Program-made: the position numbers and the translations under genes | Notes under the pieces: model-generated | Told to the model about the DNA's origin: nothing | The model's input: the letters and a program-made list of their open reading frames with translations, nothing else | The model's database searches: none | Part shown: piece by piece, positions 30,425-41,286 of the stretch | Position numbering within the stretch: position 1 is the first letter of the stretch | Layout of the letters: each line of letters begins with the position of its first letter | DNA from: Gnetum montanum | Lineage: Eukaryota; Streptophyta; Gnetopsida; Gnetales; Gnetaceae | Reading direction: 5' to 3' | Assembly: GCA_015680685.1 (NCBI GenBank) | Contig: MNCI01017913.1 | Coordinates: forward strand, 573,192-614,477 | Length of the DNA: 41,286 nt

Positions 30425-33132
30425 CTAGGGTAGAGTGGTTTTTGGTGGCATTAATTGACACATCTCCTTCCTTTTTTTATTTGGTGGTGATTGATGGTTT
30501 TGGTTAGAAGCTTGCCCCTGCGTAAAAGGGGCAGCCAGTGGTTTTGGTACCTTAAGAATAAAAGGCACCTTAGGAGTGGGCACGAACGTGGCCACGGCTT
30601 TATCGTTAACGTGAGACCGGGTTATGGTTGGAGAGGGCGCCCGAATAACAAAGGGTGGTCTCGAGACGCCACTAACTACCGATGAAGAACTTTCCCCCTG
30701 GGGTGAACTGGTAGGCATGCGTAAAACAAAGGGTTGTTTAGGTGGTACCTTCCCTTCACCATCCATACTTACCATGTTGATGGTGTACAATGCGTTATTT
30801 GCATTTAACGAGTCCTTATACACATGCAACGCCTGGTTTTCGGGACGTGTTGGACTACTGCCGTCTAGTTTCAAAGAACCATCGTCCATCATGCGTTGAA
30901 TGTCGTCCTTCAACGCCCAGTAGTAATCGGTATCGTGACCACACAACTGATGGTAGTCACAAAAACGGTCCAGCCTAAAAGACTTCGGAACTGATGGTTC
31001 GTTAGGTAGGGCTAAAGAAGGGTTCTTCAGCAATTCACAATGACACCTGTGACGCTGCAGAGCTTCTTCGGATACTTTTTTATTTTGAATATATCCTACC
31101 CCTAATAATTGTTTCAACAATTCTGAATGCTTTATAGGCAAGGCTATGTATTTTGAGCGATCTTTGCACTCGAAGTTTGGATTTGACTAGGAAGGCTTTT
31201 TAGGGGCAGGTGTATCTTGGCCGATGCTGCTTGCACTAGCCGTGGTCTCGGCAGATGCTATGGGTGCCTTCTTGTTATTCTTGTTTTTAGCGTCCTCAAC
31301 CAGCACAGCTACTGTCATCATTGTTGCTTTACCCTTATCTTTACCTTTATTATTGGCATTTTTATAGGCCACATACGCCGGGTCTTTACTAGCCTCAGCA
31401 GCATCTTGAATGCTCCTAGTTTGGGTGAAAGCCTAACTCAAAGAGCTAGGGGCAAGGTAATACAATTTTGACTTGATGAAGTCGTTAACTACTCCTTTGA
31501 AAATAGCCAGCAGATGGGCTTCCACGATAGGCTCACGGATATCATTCAAAGTAGCGCTCCATCGTTGTATAAACTTCTGGACTGGTTCAAGTGGGTCTTG
31601 CTTCACTCCCATAAGTTGGTCTAGTGTGACTTCTGGCTTTAAATTGTACTTAAAGCGAGTCATGAATTATGTTAGGATCTCTTCCAAGGTTGAGATGGAA
31701 GAGTGAGGAAGCACTCGATACCAATCCAAAGCTTTCCCTGCCAGAGACATTGCAAAGACACAGATAATCGTATGAGGCCATTGCTGCAATAACAAGGATT
31801 CAGACCTAAAAGTAACAAGGTGAGCATTAGGATCTCCTTCCCCATTATATTTAGTAAAATGGGGCAACCACATCCCTAGAGGTAATGACAGCATAGGAAC
31901 CACTGGGCTGATAGGATCATCTTGGTAGAAATCCATGACTTGTATCATATCAGAGCCAGCAGCTTTAAGGCGCCTAACCTCCTCGATGAGGGTCTGAATA
32001 AGTGAAAAAGCTTGATCTAGACTTGGTGATAAAGAAGTCTGCGTAGGAGGAGCAAGGGGTTGGATTGAAAGAGCAGTGCCAAGCAATGGGAACGGAGCAA
32101 TGGCTTGGCTGACAGGCAGTGCCATGGGGACTATCCCCGCAAACGGACCTACCTGTGAAAACCACCACCCACCAGGCTGAGCAGAGAGATTGGCCACCGC
32201 TGGATGTGTAGGATGGAGATTGTAAGGGTATTGTACATTTATCTGCGGGACATGCGTTGTAGGTGTGGCTAAGGGTTGCACACCGTATAACGCAGATTGA
32301 TTATGTGAAATAGGCGGTATCCACTGACCAGCCATGGGTTGTTGAACGGATTGCTGCGATTGAACAGTGTTTGTGATCTGTTGCCTTGCAGTTGGTTGCA
32401 CCGGATTTTGCACTGGGCGGGTTATAGGTGTGGTATGAGGTTGCACGTGGGGAATGAAATGAGGTTCGGTAGACGTAGGTACCACCGATGGAATACTAAT
32501 TACACGTGGTGATGAGACTGCCCCCATGTTATTTTGAGATGGTATTTATACTTGCAAGACTGAGGGTTGCGTAGTGGCCTGTGGGATGACCGGAATATGG
32601 GTTTGGATAGTCATGATCGACTTCAGATGGGCGGCTTCTCCAGTGAGAGGAAATAGGGGATTTATGTATGTATGGGGGCTGAGGGTATGGTATGAATCCA
32701 CGTGTTCGGATTGGGCTACAAATTCATCTTCCTCTTCTTCCCCGTTTGAGGTTCTAGGATGGACTATGTAGCCTGAATCCTAGCCATAACCAGTTGGGTC
32801 AGGAGTTCATGATAATGTTCGGTCAGGGGGATAATGTCATATGTGGTAGGGGTAAAATCTTGGCCCCCTCTATTAATTAGCTCATAATTTCATTTCACCT
32901 CAATCTCGGCTCGGCTAAGGGCAAGTTTTGCCTAGATCTTGATGCAAATGAAATTGTACTCTTCAGGAGTCACTATGGTGAAAGCAAGATCCTTGCCCTG
33001 TAACCTCAACGAACGATGCGATGGTCCCTAAGGTGCTATTGCGCTGAAAGCTGGTCCAGGAATGGGATTTACGGATGTGGCACCAGAGTCGATGGTGATC
33101 ATAGCGGCAGTGGTTGCATATGCTGAATCCAT
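30425..33132 (-). pseudogene. gag: gag of element 2
   Basis: Begins at ATG 33132, about 250 nt inside the 5' LTR. The N-terminal half is Pro/Gln/Thr-rich. A frameshift lies near 32750. The retrotransposon gag core follows: HFTKYNGEGDPNAHLVTFRS near 31850, LAGKALDWYRVLP near 31730, and RFKYNLKPEVTLDQL then QKFIQRWSATLNDI at 31650-31550. A knuckle-like FCDYHQLCGHDTDYYWALK near 30950 corresponds to the CxxHxxxGHxTxxC of Tat gags, with the last Cys replaced by Tyr. There are further stops at about 31664, 31430 and 31187. It would form the particle shell. Confidence 0.88.
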
Positions 33133-33344
33133 TTCTCAGATAGCTAAATAACAACAAACGATAGGATCTAAAAGGCGATGGCCAAACAGAATTATGAATG
33201 GGCTTTTTACCCTGTAGGATTCCAAAGGAAAAGTTGCTGTGACCAATCTACACCACACGATTTCGTAAACTTCCCTAGAGGTATTACGTTTATGTTTTTA
33301 TAGACGTGGGTATGGATCGCTTACAGGGCTACCTGTAAAATACG

Positions 33345-33382
33345 GATCGGAGGTTCAGGCCCTCCTTCTAGCACTAGAAAAC
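33345..33382 (-). other. Putative primer-binding site with tRNA-like 3' half
   Basis: Directly inside the 5' LTR the minus strand reads TAGTGCTAGAAGGAGGGCC. The plus strand looks like the 3' end of a tRNA: GGAGG, a 7-base loop TTCAGGC, CCTCC, seven bases TTCTAGC, then A and CTA (for CCA). The geometry fits a T arm plus acceptor strand. I could not assign the tRNA, and the TGG start is TAG here. Confidence 0.35.
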
Positions 33383-34144
33383 TGTAATGATGGAAAACGT
33401 CGGTCACTGGAAAATACCGAACGAAAATCCGTATACACAGTCTTAACCACGGATCCGTGCGAGGACCGTGCTGGAAAAAACAAATCCGTGGTGCCCTGAA
33501 CGGTCTTGTCGATCAGACAGAGACTTACCCAATTAGTAAATTGACGAATATCACGATAATATGTGTATTATATAGATATTCCATGAAACAAACCAATCCA
33601 ATGAATCGTAAGAGGAGTAGAAAACGATGTAAATAAATCGAAACAATGACAACGTCAACGCGATAGGGAGGATCAGATTTAGGAAAGTGCGCAATTCCAA
33701 GATCTATGTTTTGGCTCGAAAACTGGGTATATCATATACAAGGTTCCAATAGCAGACTCCACTTATCTTGTGCGAAGTATACACAAAATAACAAGAAAAC
33801 TGTTCAACAAGGAGTACAGAATGAAGCTCGATCTACCTCATAAGCCAAGGATGGAATGCAAGGAAGGTCAAGCCTGGATGTCTATCGATCAACTGTTTCT
33901 GATCAATAAAATTTTCCAATCACACCAGATGATCTCTCGATCTCTAATCTACTCCTTTTGCCTTCGGTAGTTTTTGCCCAAAGCTGCTAACAATCGCCAA
34001 TGGAGAGAAGTGTATTTTTGCCAAAAGATCGATCGCTCCTGCTGCCAATGCTCAACAATGTCTTCTGTCTCTGCTAAAAGATAATGCTACCCAAAAGGAT
34101 GATCAAGATCTCCCCCTTCCACCTTTTTTCTTCGCCAACTGGGG

Positions 34145-34152
34145 TATTTATA
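34145..34152 (-). promoter_or_regulatory. TATA box of the 5' LTR, element 2
   Basis: Minus strand TATAAATA followed by CCCCAGTTG. This would set the start of the sense genomic RNA about 30 nt further on. Confidence 0.72.
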
Positions 34153-34404
34153 AGTTCGACAACATGTGGAGAAGGCATGGTCCCGATGACACATGTCTCG
34201 AACTTTCAGAATGTTGTTGACTTGGCAAACTTCATGTTGAAACTGGTCATGCCGCATCACATTTTTGAAAAATAGGGCAAAGTACGCTGTCAACCACTCC
34301 TGCTAAGGCCGCTTCATGATTACGCTGCGATATGCTGATGAGCGTATTGTGCATATGGATAGCAGGTGCGTGTCGAGTACTGCTTTAGTTGACTTTAGGC
34401 TGTA

Positions 34405-34832
34405 TTATGCTTGTTTTCGCTGCATAGCGTGGTAGAGCGTAATAGAGCATAGAACTAGTTAACTCAAGCTATTTTATGCTCATTTACGCCGTGAAGCATA
34501 ATAGAGCTTCAAACATAGTCAACTTTACAATAAGTTACGATTGTTTACGCTACGTAGCGTAATAAGCGTAAAGTGACCAATCTGCAAAAAGGAAAAAATC
34601 AATCTGCCGTGCTTCTTTGGACTTTGACTTTGACTTTCTAGGAGCTCATTACGCTGCTCTGCGTAATCGAGCATAAACTCAGCCCTGAACAAAAGACTTA
34701 GCAGAATATGCGACAAGTCCTAAATCTTAAACTTCGTCAAAATCGCCGAAGTAAGTTACTTTCTGATATCGGGCTATGTTAAACAGAGTTACGCTGAGGG
34801 GCACTACGCTATGTTGTGTAATGTAGCGTAAA
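34405..34832 (-). repeat. GCGTAA/TTACGC palindrome array in U3 (right LTR)
   Basis: Counterpart of 18770-19197, with the same five palindromes. Several arms differ by single transitions between the two LTRs (for example GCGTAA to GCATAA). Confidence 0.72.
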
Positions 34833-34989
34833 AAGAGAAAACAAAGTAAGGTTGAAATTTGCAAGAAACTTGGAGACTTGATGCTGTGTGCCTCTTTGCC
34901 TTGCTCTGTCTTTTGGATTTTTGTCGCAAACTTTCGCCCGGATCGTGAATCTTCACCTTAGGCCAATTCGCAATTTCTATGGTGTTTCA

Positions 34990-34994
34990 GACTG
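34990..34994. other. Target-site duplication, right copy (GACTG)
   Basis: Exact repeat of 17743-17747. Confidence 0.93.
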
Positions 34995-35240
34995 CAATGA
35001 TATTATTGGAGATATCAAAAATGTTTTTCATAACTTATCATGTCTACATCAATATCCCCAATACATTCTCATGCTCTACAAGAATCATTGATATTCAAGC
35101 TATAGTTTCTACATCTTTAGCTCTAGTAATATTAGATGGTGACACAACGAGAACATTGAAGAATTCTTTGATATGATCTATTATAATCTCTATTGCTCAT
35201 ACTACATCTAAATGTTGCATTCCCACCATTGTGGCTCCTT
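34995..35240 (-). pseudogene. Decayed coiled-coil coding sequence, upstream half
   Basis: On the minus strand a frame with a few stops reads GATMVGMQHLDVV, AIEIIIDHIKEFFNVLVVSP and EHENVLGILM. It runs into GACTG and continues in frame past element 2 at 17747 (CYLISIKEKLVMVQTQ). The family is not recognised. Upstream of 35240 the frame breaks and I cannot follow it with confidence. Confidence 0.45.
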
Positions 35241-38200
35241 CTCCTATTTATAGTACTACTTGGAAGGACATAGTGTTTTCCAAAATCTATTCTGTTTAAT
35301 CATCATCTTTTTACAAGGATACTTGACCACTTGTACGTCCTATTGATATAGTATATTTATTGGAATTATATTTATATTTGTACATACTTGAGACTTCACT
35401 ACTTCATCAACTTATTATTTTAACTATCTCTTATAAGTGGATCATTGGGGATTTATAGACTAGTTATGCTGATGAAGCACTTTACCCTACTCTATCTACA
35501 AATGAAGTCAATCCACTAGGTCTTGCTTATGTTCTTCCTATGACTGGAATGTTTATTACTAATGTGGATCATACTGTAGTCTCGATGCCTACTAATTTCT
35601 CAACCTGATCCTTCTTTAGTGGCATTGGCTTTGAAATTTTATCATATGAGGTATTTTGGCCTTTATGAAGAACATCATTGATGTAGCCTAAGATTTTGGC
35701 TTATTGGAACAATCTTCTAGTAAGACAAGGAAATGGTAGGATAGGTTTTCCTTGTATTCTTCTCCTCAAATATCCTTGTATCTCTAGCAATAGCAGATGA
35801 ATGATGTTGGCTTAGAATTTCCCCATCAAGATGGTGCTTCCTCTAGTAGCATAGGTGGAAATTTCATTAAGCCTTTTTATTTTGAATATATGGTATGTTC
35901 TAATCCTGAAATAGATCTTTTCAATATTGAACAACCCACTATATTCCTTTTTAATGGTTCCATAGGTCCTTTGTAGCTATAAATTCCTTACTTCAAAGTC
36001 AAACCTTGTAGATATCCTAGCTATATTGGATCTAACATTTGATCTGTTTGGTGACTTTGCTATTTCTTCTACTGAATATGGCATTGTGACTCCCTTAACT
36101 TTCATGGTAGCTTCATCTTGTTTATTCTTCCAAAATTGATAGACCTCTCCCAAGTATCATTCACCATTATTTAAAATGGTGGATCACAAAGGAGAGGTTG
36201 TAACTGCTATGGACTTCAGTGTGTGCAAACTCCATAAATGATCCAAAATTAAGCTCCACTATGACAATGGATATGATGAGCTTCTTTTGTATTTCTTGTA
36301 AACACTCATTGGAGAATGTGAAACATTGTCCTTGCTAGAGTAGGTGGTGCATTAGCTTCTACTTATGCAAATTTCCTATTGCAAGTGTGAGCTAATAGAT
36401 GTTTTAAGAATATGTCTCTTACTCTACAAGAAGAGTTTTTTCTCTACTTCATCCTCTACCTCTACCTCTAGCTTTGTTCTTCGTAGATTATGATAGTTCT
36501 CTCACTTTCAATTTCTTTAGTGTATATTTGCAATCATAAACAATTTTTAAGATTCCCCAAATGTTTCTGAAAAATCTTCTAATGGTTCATATTATTTCAT
36601 TGGATTTTGGGTTTTGATTAAAATCATTATTCTTTATCAAATTTATCCTTAATTTGGATTGCAAAGTTAGAGAAATTTGTTATTTAGATAAAATTCTCTA
36701 TAAGAAAAGCCTTTAATTGAATGATTTTTATCAATTGAAAATAAAATGACCTATTGTAATCTTCAACAATTTGTTTGGGATATGTACATTTGAATGGTCA
36801 ATTGGAAAGAAATATTAGGCTTATTGGGTTAGCTAGGCTTAGAATATGTATATTCAAATGGTGAATTAGAAGGAAGGAAACATTAGGTTTATTAGGCTAT
36901 TTAGGCTTAGAATGTGATTGCCTTTATTGTTCTTACCCTTGCCCTATTCTTCCATCTGTTTAAAAATTTCTATCATAGTTCACAAAAACTACATGCAATT
37001 CTCTCTCTCACGACTAAGTTGGTCACTCCATGAGTAAAAGAAAATAAGAATGACTCAAATCAAACTTATGGTGAGGAAGATATGAAGCTTTGAAGGTTTG
37101 GAAGTTAGAAAAATGGCATGAACTACTTAGGCATGAAATAAGAGAATGAAAAATATTTCTAATAGTTCACACATATATATAGATTTTATAAGGGATATAT
37201 TGTACATACAACATCATGGATGTGATATCACAATGGCTAATATACCGTATCTACAATATCATCATTCAATTTTTCAAAATTTTTGCTAGTTTTAATAGAA
37301 AAAATGAGTAAAATGAATAGACTAGAAGGTTTAAAGATGATCTAAAGGATTCTTTATCATAGATTATGCTTAGAATATAGGAATTAGTCATCAAAAATAT
37401 GTGAAAGAAAGAGTTTGAGTAAGGTAAGTCAATTAATCTTTTATGAGATGGTTGATCAAAATTGCTAAACTTATGAATGAATATGAACATGTAGGAAAAT
37501 AAAAATGTTTATTTAAGTATGTAGAAAGTAGAAGATGATGTGGAATTCATCATCAAGTATGAGACACAAGAGTTATACAAGTGGGTCCTTCCCAAAGCAA
37601 GATCTTGTCCTTAATACCCTTATATAACAACACCTACAAGTGTCCATAGGCACCTAAGGAGTTGAATGTAAATCATAACTATCTTCCAAGACACATATAT
37701 TAGTATTTCCTCAATAAGAAAATAACTCTATATTATACAAAACCATCAAATCATTATTATATATAACAATGAGGTAAAATGGTAGTAGCAGACATTGTAG
37801 AAAATAGAACGTGAGGTGTTGTACCATAGGCATAATGAATTCAATGTGTTATGCATGGTTAAAATCATCATTAGAATGTCCATCCAAGGCCCAAACCAAT
37901 TCCATACCACTTAATAGTAACATCACATTATATTATCTTAAAACTAACAACCATAAAACTATCACAACTATAAGAAATATAATCACTTGACAATGAAGTA
38001 CAAGGAAGCAATTTATTAACAATACTATTTATTTAAAAGGAGACTTTGCCATTGGATATAGGAGTATCTTTAGGCATGGGTAACATGTCTTTCTAGCCCC
38101 ATAACCAATGCAAGTTCAAGAAACCTTAAAATTCCTAAGAAGCTACCTAGCTTTAGGCATGGGTAACATGTCTTTCCAGTGTAAACCCCACATAGTTTTA

Positions 38201-38950
38201 TTGTATTTCTTAGATTATTATTGTGTCAACCTTACTAGAGGACTACCTTCAAGCATGGGTAATATGTCTTTCTAATGACATGTTAAGGGAGAATTTATTT
38301 TAAAACACACTTTCATTTTTTATTAGAACTCAAGTAAATAATACAACCTAACAACATGATAAGACTCATAGTAGTAGCCTTAGAGAATCTACAAATTTCC
38401 TTAATGTCACATCCTCTTCATACCCACTTGGTTCTTCACTTTTTCATCTATGCATAATGATCATTACTTTATTTTAGTTTTATTGTGAAAAGAATGTCAT
38501 TATGTCCATGGTAAGATCCTCTTATTATTGGAAATGAGTGGATGGATGATATGGTGTCACTGTATATATAATCAATCCTTTAATAATTTGATAACATAGT
38601 ATGAAATTCTCATTATTTCAACTACATCATGTTTATTTCTTTACATTTTATTATAAAGATCAACAAAGATATGTACATGAAAAAAGGTAAAAATCATAGA
38701 AGAATGAGAAATGGGTAAGAATAGAAAACCATATAAAGAATTTAAAAGATATTAAAGAATGAAAATTGATAAGAAATGTGAAAAGCATAAAAGAATAGGA
38801 AAGATATCAAATAATGTAGAAAATCGTAAAATTTTTAAACTTTATGAAAAAGATTGTAAACCAAGAAACTATAAAAAAAAGAATAAAATGTACTTATTAA
38901 TTCCTTATGCAAGATAAGATATCTTCCCTATGACTGAACTCATGGGCAAG
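35241..38950. other. AT-rich region without a clear gene
   Basis: Some plus-strand stretches look faintly coding, for example NEVNPLGLAYVLPMTGMF near 35510 and HKGEVVTAMDFSVCKLHK near 36190, but stops and shifts surround them and I recognise no family. One short triplicated motif lies at 38068-38275. Confidence 0.5.
38068..38275. repeat. Three dispersed copies of a 29 bp motif
   Basis: CATGGGTAACATGTCTTTC with flanks occurs at 38068-38096, 38151-38179 and, slightly changed, 38247-38275 (spacings 83 and 96 bp). The sequence between copies is not obviously repeated. Confidence 0.7.
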
Positions 38951-39446
38951 TGTTCAAACAATGGATCGTACATCCCTAGGATCATACACTCTAGGTTTCT
39001 TATTTATCATCCATAATGATTTATGATTTGGTTTATTGTCCCACGTGACATTGATGATAATAACATTTTGATCATTTGGAGACACATATCTTCTTAGACT
39101 AGATGATACTCTTATTTTAGTGTCCAAATATGTTTTCTTATTTATTTTTAATTGTAGGTTTTGAGTCTCCATATTTACTACTTATTGTTGATGTATAATC
39201 ATGGTTTAAGATATCCTTATGTAAGTTCTCAATTTAGGTCATTTTCATGGGGTAGGAGTTAATAAGTGGGTTGGATGTTTTCATGCATGTTTTTGATAGT
39301 TTTATGTTCTTATTTTTTAACCACTAGGTGTCTTTTGGTTTAGTGGCCACTATTTTGTTTTGCATGTATCCTTGTTTTTCACATTTTTTATGGGCTTGTA
39401 TAAGCATTTTTTTGACATTTTGAACTTTTAATCCATAACTACACCC

Positions 39447-39962
39447 TTATCTATCATAAATAATGCATAAGGTTCTTTGCATCTTTACATATCCATGCTC
39501 ATCTTTCTTGGAAAGCTCCAAGGACAAGTCTTTCATTTCTAACTTAGCATTAATTATGCTAAGCCATGCTCTCCCCATAATGATAGAAAAGTTCCTATTA
39601 TCATTTTTTACATCAATAATAAGAAATTCTACTGGATAAGACCTCCCATTAATAGTGATCACCACATCTTCTACCTATTTCAAAGAAATTGTGAATGATT
39701 GAATTGCAAGAGCTAGTTTGATGTTGTACTTCCTTAATGGTAGTAGGGTCCATGCCTTGTATATTTCTTGAGATATTAGATTAACTCTAGGACTTGATTC
39801 TAGTATAGCTTTGCATGGTGAATTTCTAGAAATTTTTAAATAAATTAGAGGACTTTCACGATCTATTCTTTTCTTATGAAGATTTTCTACTTTTATCCAA
39901 ACTAATACTATATTAGTTAGCATGACAGCTATTAGATTCTTTTTCACTAATGCTGGAAGCAC
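39447..39962 (-). pseudogene. Decayed gypsy retropepsin (protease) fragment
   Basis: One minus-strand frame with a stop near 39675. An N-terminal core AILESSPRVNLISQEIYKAW is followed by INGRSYPVEFLIIDV and FSIIMGRAWLSIINAKLEM. The second part is the ILGR-type motif of Ty3/gypsy retropepsins. The catalytic D-S-G is replaced by E-S-S, so it is inactive. A further minus-strand frame at 39172-38954 may be its continuation but is not recognisable. Confidence 0.65.
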
Positions 39963-40477
39963 AGTACTATCTTAAGGATTTCAATTGAAAGGAACATGAG
40001 TAGATGAGGTTCCTATCCTTCAAACCCTTTTTGGACATACCCTAAAGAAAGAATGTTTTCTAGATTTACCATTAATGTTGCTGGTATAATCTTCTCTCTG
40101 TATACTAACTACCCTAATAGCACTCTTCTACTAAGGTTATATTGGTAGTTCCCCTTACATGACTAGCAGTGGTATTGGTGGTAATGAATTGGAAGCTTGA
40201 TATGAGGGATCTAGTGTTGGTTTAGATGTATAAGAATGAGGATCCATGTTTGATGTTGTGAGAGGAAGCATGAACAAAAGTGTTTTTGGAAGAGATTGTA
40301 CATAGTATCCATAGGGATCTAGTTTTCTGTATGGATACTATTATCTTAGTAATGACATTCGTCATGATTTTTGTGGTTTTCACACTACTAATACTTCTTC
40401 TACAATTGAGGGTAGGTTTCACTTGCATAGTATGGTTGTTGGTAGGAATGCCTAAAATTACCTTCAGAATAAAGTAA

Positions 40478-40735
40478 TTACCTATGCAATTTTTTCTTAA
40501 CAAACTTTTTATTAAGTACATATACATTGGGCTTTTGTAAGTGGGCCACAATAGGACAACATCTCTTAGGATGTTCATATTGGCACACTTTGAAACCTAT
40601 GTCTTCTTCTAAACTTGAGTCTATTATTTCCTCTACTGTAGTAACTTTTTCTTTATTATTATAGTTGTCACATCCATTATCTTTTTTCTTTTTTCTGTAC
40701 TTATTTCTATTGAAGGCTTGCTTTGTTCTTTCCAC
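40478..40735 (-). pseudogene. Probable gag end with zinc-knuckle-like motif
   Basis: An 85-residue minus-strand frame: a basic start (NKYRKKKKDN), an acidic middle (EEIIDSSLEEDIG), then CQYEHPKRCCPIVAHL, which resembles the Cys-His knuckle that precedes protease in gypsy elements. It lies upstream of the protease fragment in the same orientation but in another frame. The knuckle lacks the standard spacing, so the call is tentative. Confidence 0.45.
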
Positions 40736-40865
40736 TACTATCTTAAGTACTGTAATAAATTAAGTATCCACAAAATTCCATATTTTTTCTACCTTTGTTG
40801 CAATATCATTTACTGATTTTTGGATGGGCAAAATCTTTCACTAGATCAAATTTTTTAATATTTCT

Positions 40866-40896
40866 ATTGGCGACTGTTTGGGACGCAACCGCCAAC
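40866..40896. other. Inverted repeat resembling a primer-binding site
   Basis: TTGGCGACTGTTTGGGACGC on the plus strand resembles the plant gypsy PBS TGGCGACTCTGCTGGGGA. The segment ends ACCGCCAA, so it also folds on itself and reads TTGGCGGTTGCG on the minus strand. I found no LTR end beside it that settles the orientation. Confidence 0.3.
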
Positions 40897-41286
40897 GAGT
40901 GTCCTCGAACAGGATTTAGGTGCTTGTGGGTCTCTGGCAACACCAAGGCCCAGATACCTCCAAATAAACTCAGTAGTTAATGTGAGTATGTGTGTGTGCT
41001 ATTTTGGTGTGCGATTGTGAAAAATGAAATGATTGCATTGTGTGTAAACTATAAATGACTTATCGTAAAGAGATTCAGCCAACTTTGCCAAGTACTGTGA
41101 TTTGTTGAGAGTTCCTATTTTGTTCAATTGCCTAGCCTATGCGGTCCTTATAATACCTACTTGTAACAAATAAAGTTTTGCAAAAACATTTGAGCACAAC
41201 TCCGTGAATCTACTTCTAATTTTCCCTAGAGAGAGAGATAGTTCCACAAGAAAACTAGAAATAGAGCAAGATTCAATGGAAATAGA
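40897..41286. other. Right end of window, no gene seen
   Basis: Mixed-composition sequence with a short TG-rich run near 40990. It may be LTR or leader of the decayed gypsy element, but I cannot show a boundary. Confidence 0.4.

Larger units (their letters stand above)
17748..34989 (-). mobile_element. Element 2: full-length 17.2 kb Ty3/gypsy (Tat-lineage-like) element carrying an antisense gene
   Basis: Bounded by two 1607 bp LTRs and a perfect GACTG duplication. In minus-strand order: 5' LTR (34989-33383), PBS-like site, gag (from 33132), protease (to 29331), a long insert with an antisense eight-exon gene (28795-24738), a 605 N gap (24335-23731), pol (23730-21132), the downstream ORF (21120-20086), polypurine tract and 3' LTR (19354-17748). 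All genes carry stops or frameshifts, so it is non-autonomous. The LTR pair differs at roughly 5-9 % of sites by hand count, mostly transitions, so the insertion is old. Its size and gene content are at the large end for LTR elements, similar to Ogre. Confidence 0.95.
33383..34989 (-). repeat. 5' LTR of element 2 (right copy, 1607 bp)
   Basis: On the plus strand from TGTAATGATG to GGTGTTTCA, followed by GACTG. It has the same length as the left LTR and carries the same TATA box (34145-34152) and palindromes (about 34405-34832). Upstream in the minus-strand sense it would promote the genomic RNA. Confidence 0.95.

Noticed and set aside
30491-32771. Plus-strand frames opposite gag
   Set aside because: Shadows of the minus-strand gag; no splice-consistent structure like that at 24738-28795.

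Overview
The window looks like intergenic DNA from a large, repeat-rich plant nuclear genome. I see no intact host gene and no tRNA, rRNA or CRISPR. Evidence for a plant is the plant-type Ty3/gypsy polyproteins, the GT-AG introns and a plant tRNA-Met primer-binding site. A gymnosperm or another giant-genome seed plant would fit the layers of old, slowly decaying retroelements, but the sequence does not prove it.

Layout. (1) 1-7174: the 3' part of a plus-strand Ty3/gypsy element ('element 1'): intron end, pol (RT, RNase H, archaeal-type second RNase H, integrase), a downstream repeat-bearing ORF, polypurine tract and 3' LTR. Its 5' part is outside the window. (2) 7175-about 9740: a fragment of a related LTR, then a decayed minus-strand gypsy gag with its tRNA-Met PBS and LTR. 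(3) about 9750-16690: AT-rich DNA without recognisable genes. (4) 16690-17747 and 34990-35240: one decayed minus-strand coiled-coil coding sequence, split by (5). (5) 17748-34989: a complete 17.2 kb minus-strand element ('element 2') with two 1607 bp LTRs and a perfect 5 bp target duplication (GACTG). It carries gag, protease, a long insert, pol (with a 605 N assembly gap), the downstream ORF and a polypurine tract. (6) 35240-41286: AT-rich decayed sequence with a minus-strand gypsy protease/zinc-knuckle remnant near the right end.

The main discovery is in element 2 between protease and reverse transcriptase. There an eight-exon gene runs ANTISENSE to gag-pol (plus strand, 24738-28795). All seven introns are GT-AG, all junction phases agree, and the summed coding length is 3087 nt (1028 codons plus stop). 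This copy has lost its ATG and has ten in-frame stops. Its first exon recurs antisense at the same place in element 1 (254-372), with the same 119 nt length, the same donor site and an intact ATG. The gene is therefore an old, inherited component of this retroelement lineage and not a chance insertion. It lies where a sense-strand intron separates gag-pro from pol: a clean CAG acceptor at 761-763 of element 1 opens the pol frame, as reported for Ogre elements. Because it is antisense, its introns are invisible to splicing of the sense genomic RNA, which would explain how a spliced gene survives retrotransposition.

Three further features recur in both elements: a sense ORF after integrase built on about 33 nt repeats, arrays of GCGTAA palindromes in U3 upstream of the LTR TATA box, and the Tat-lineage dual RNase H. 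Elements 1 and 2 are thus related members of a large Tat-like family with an unusual extra-gene complement.
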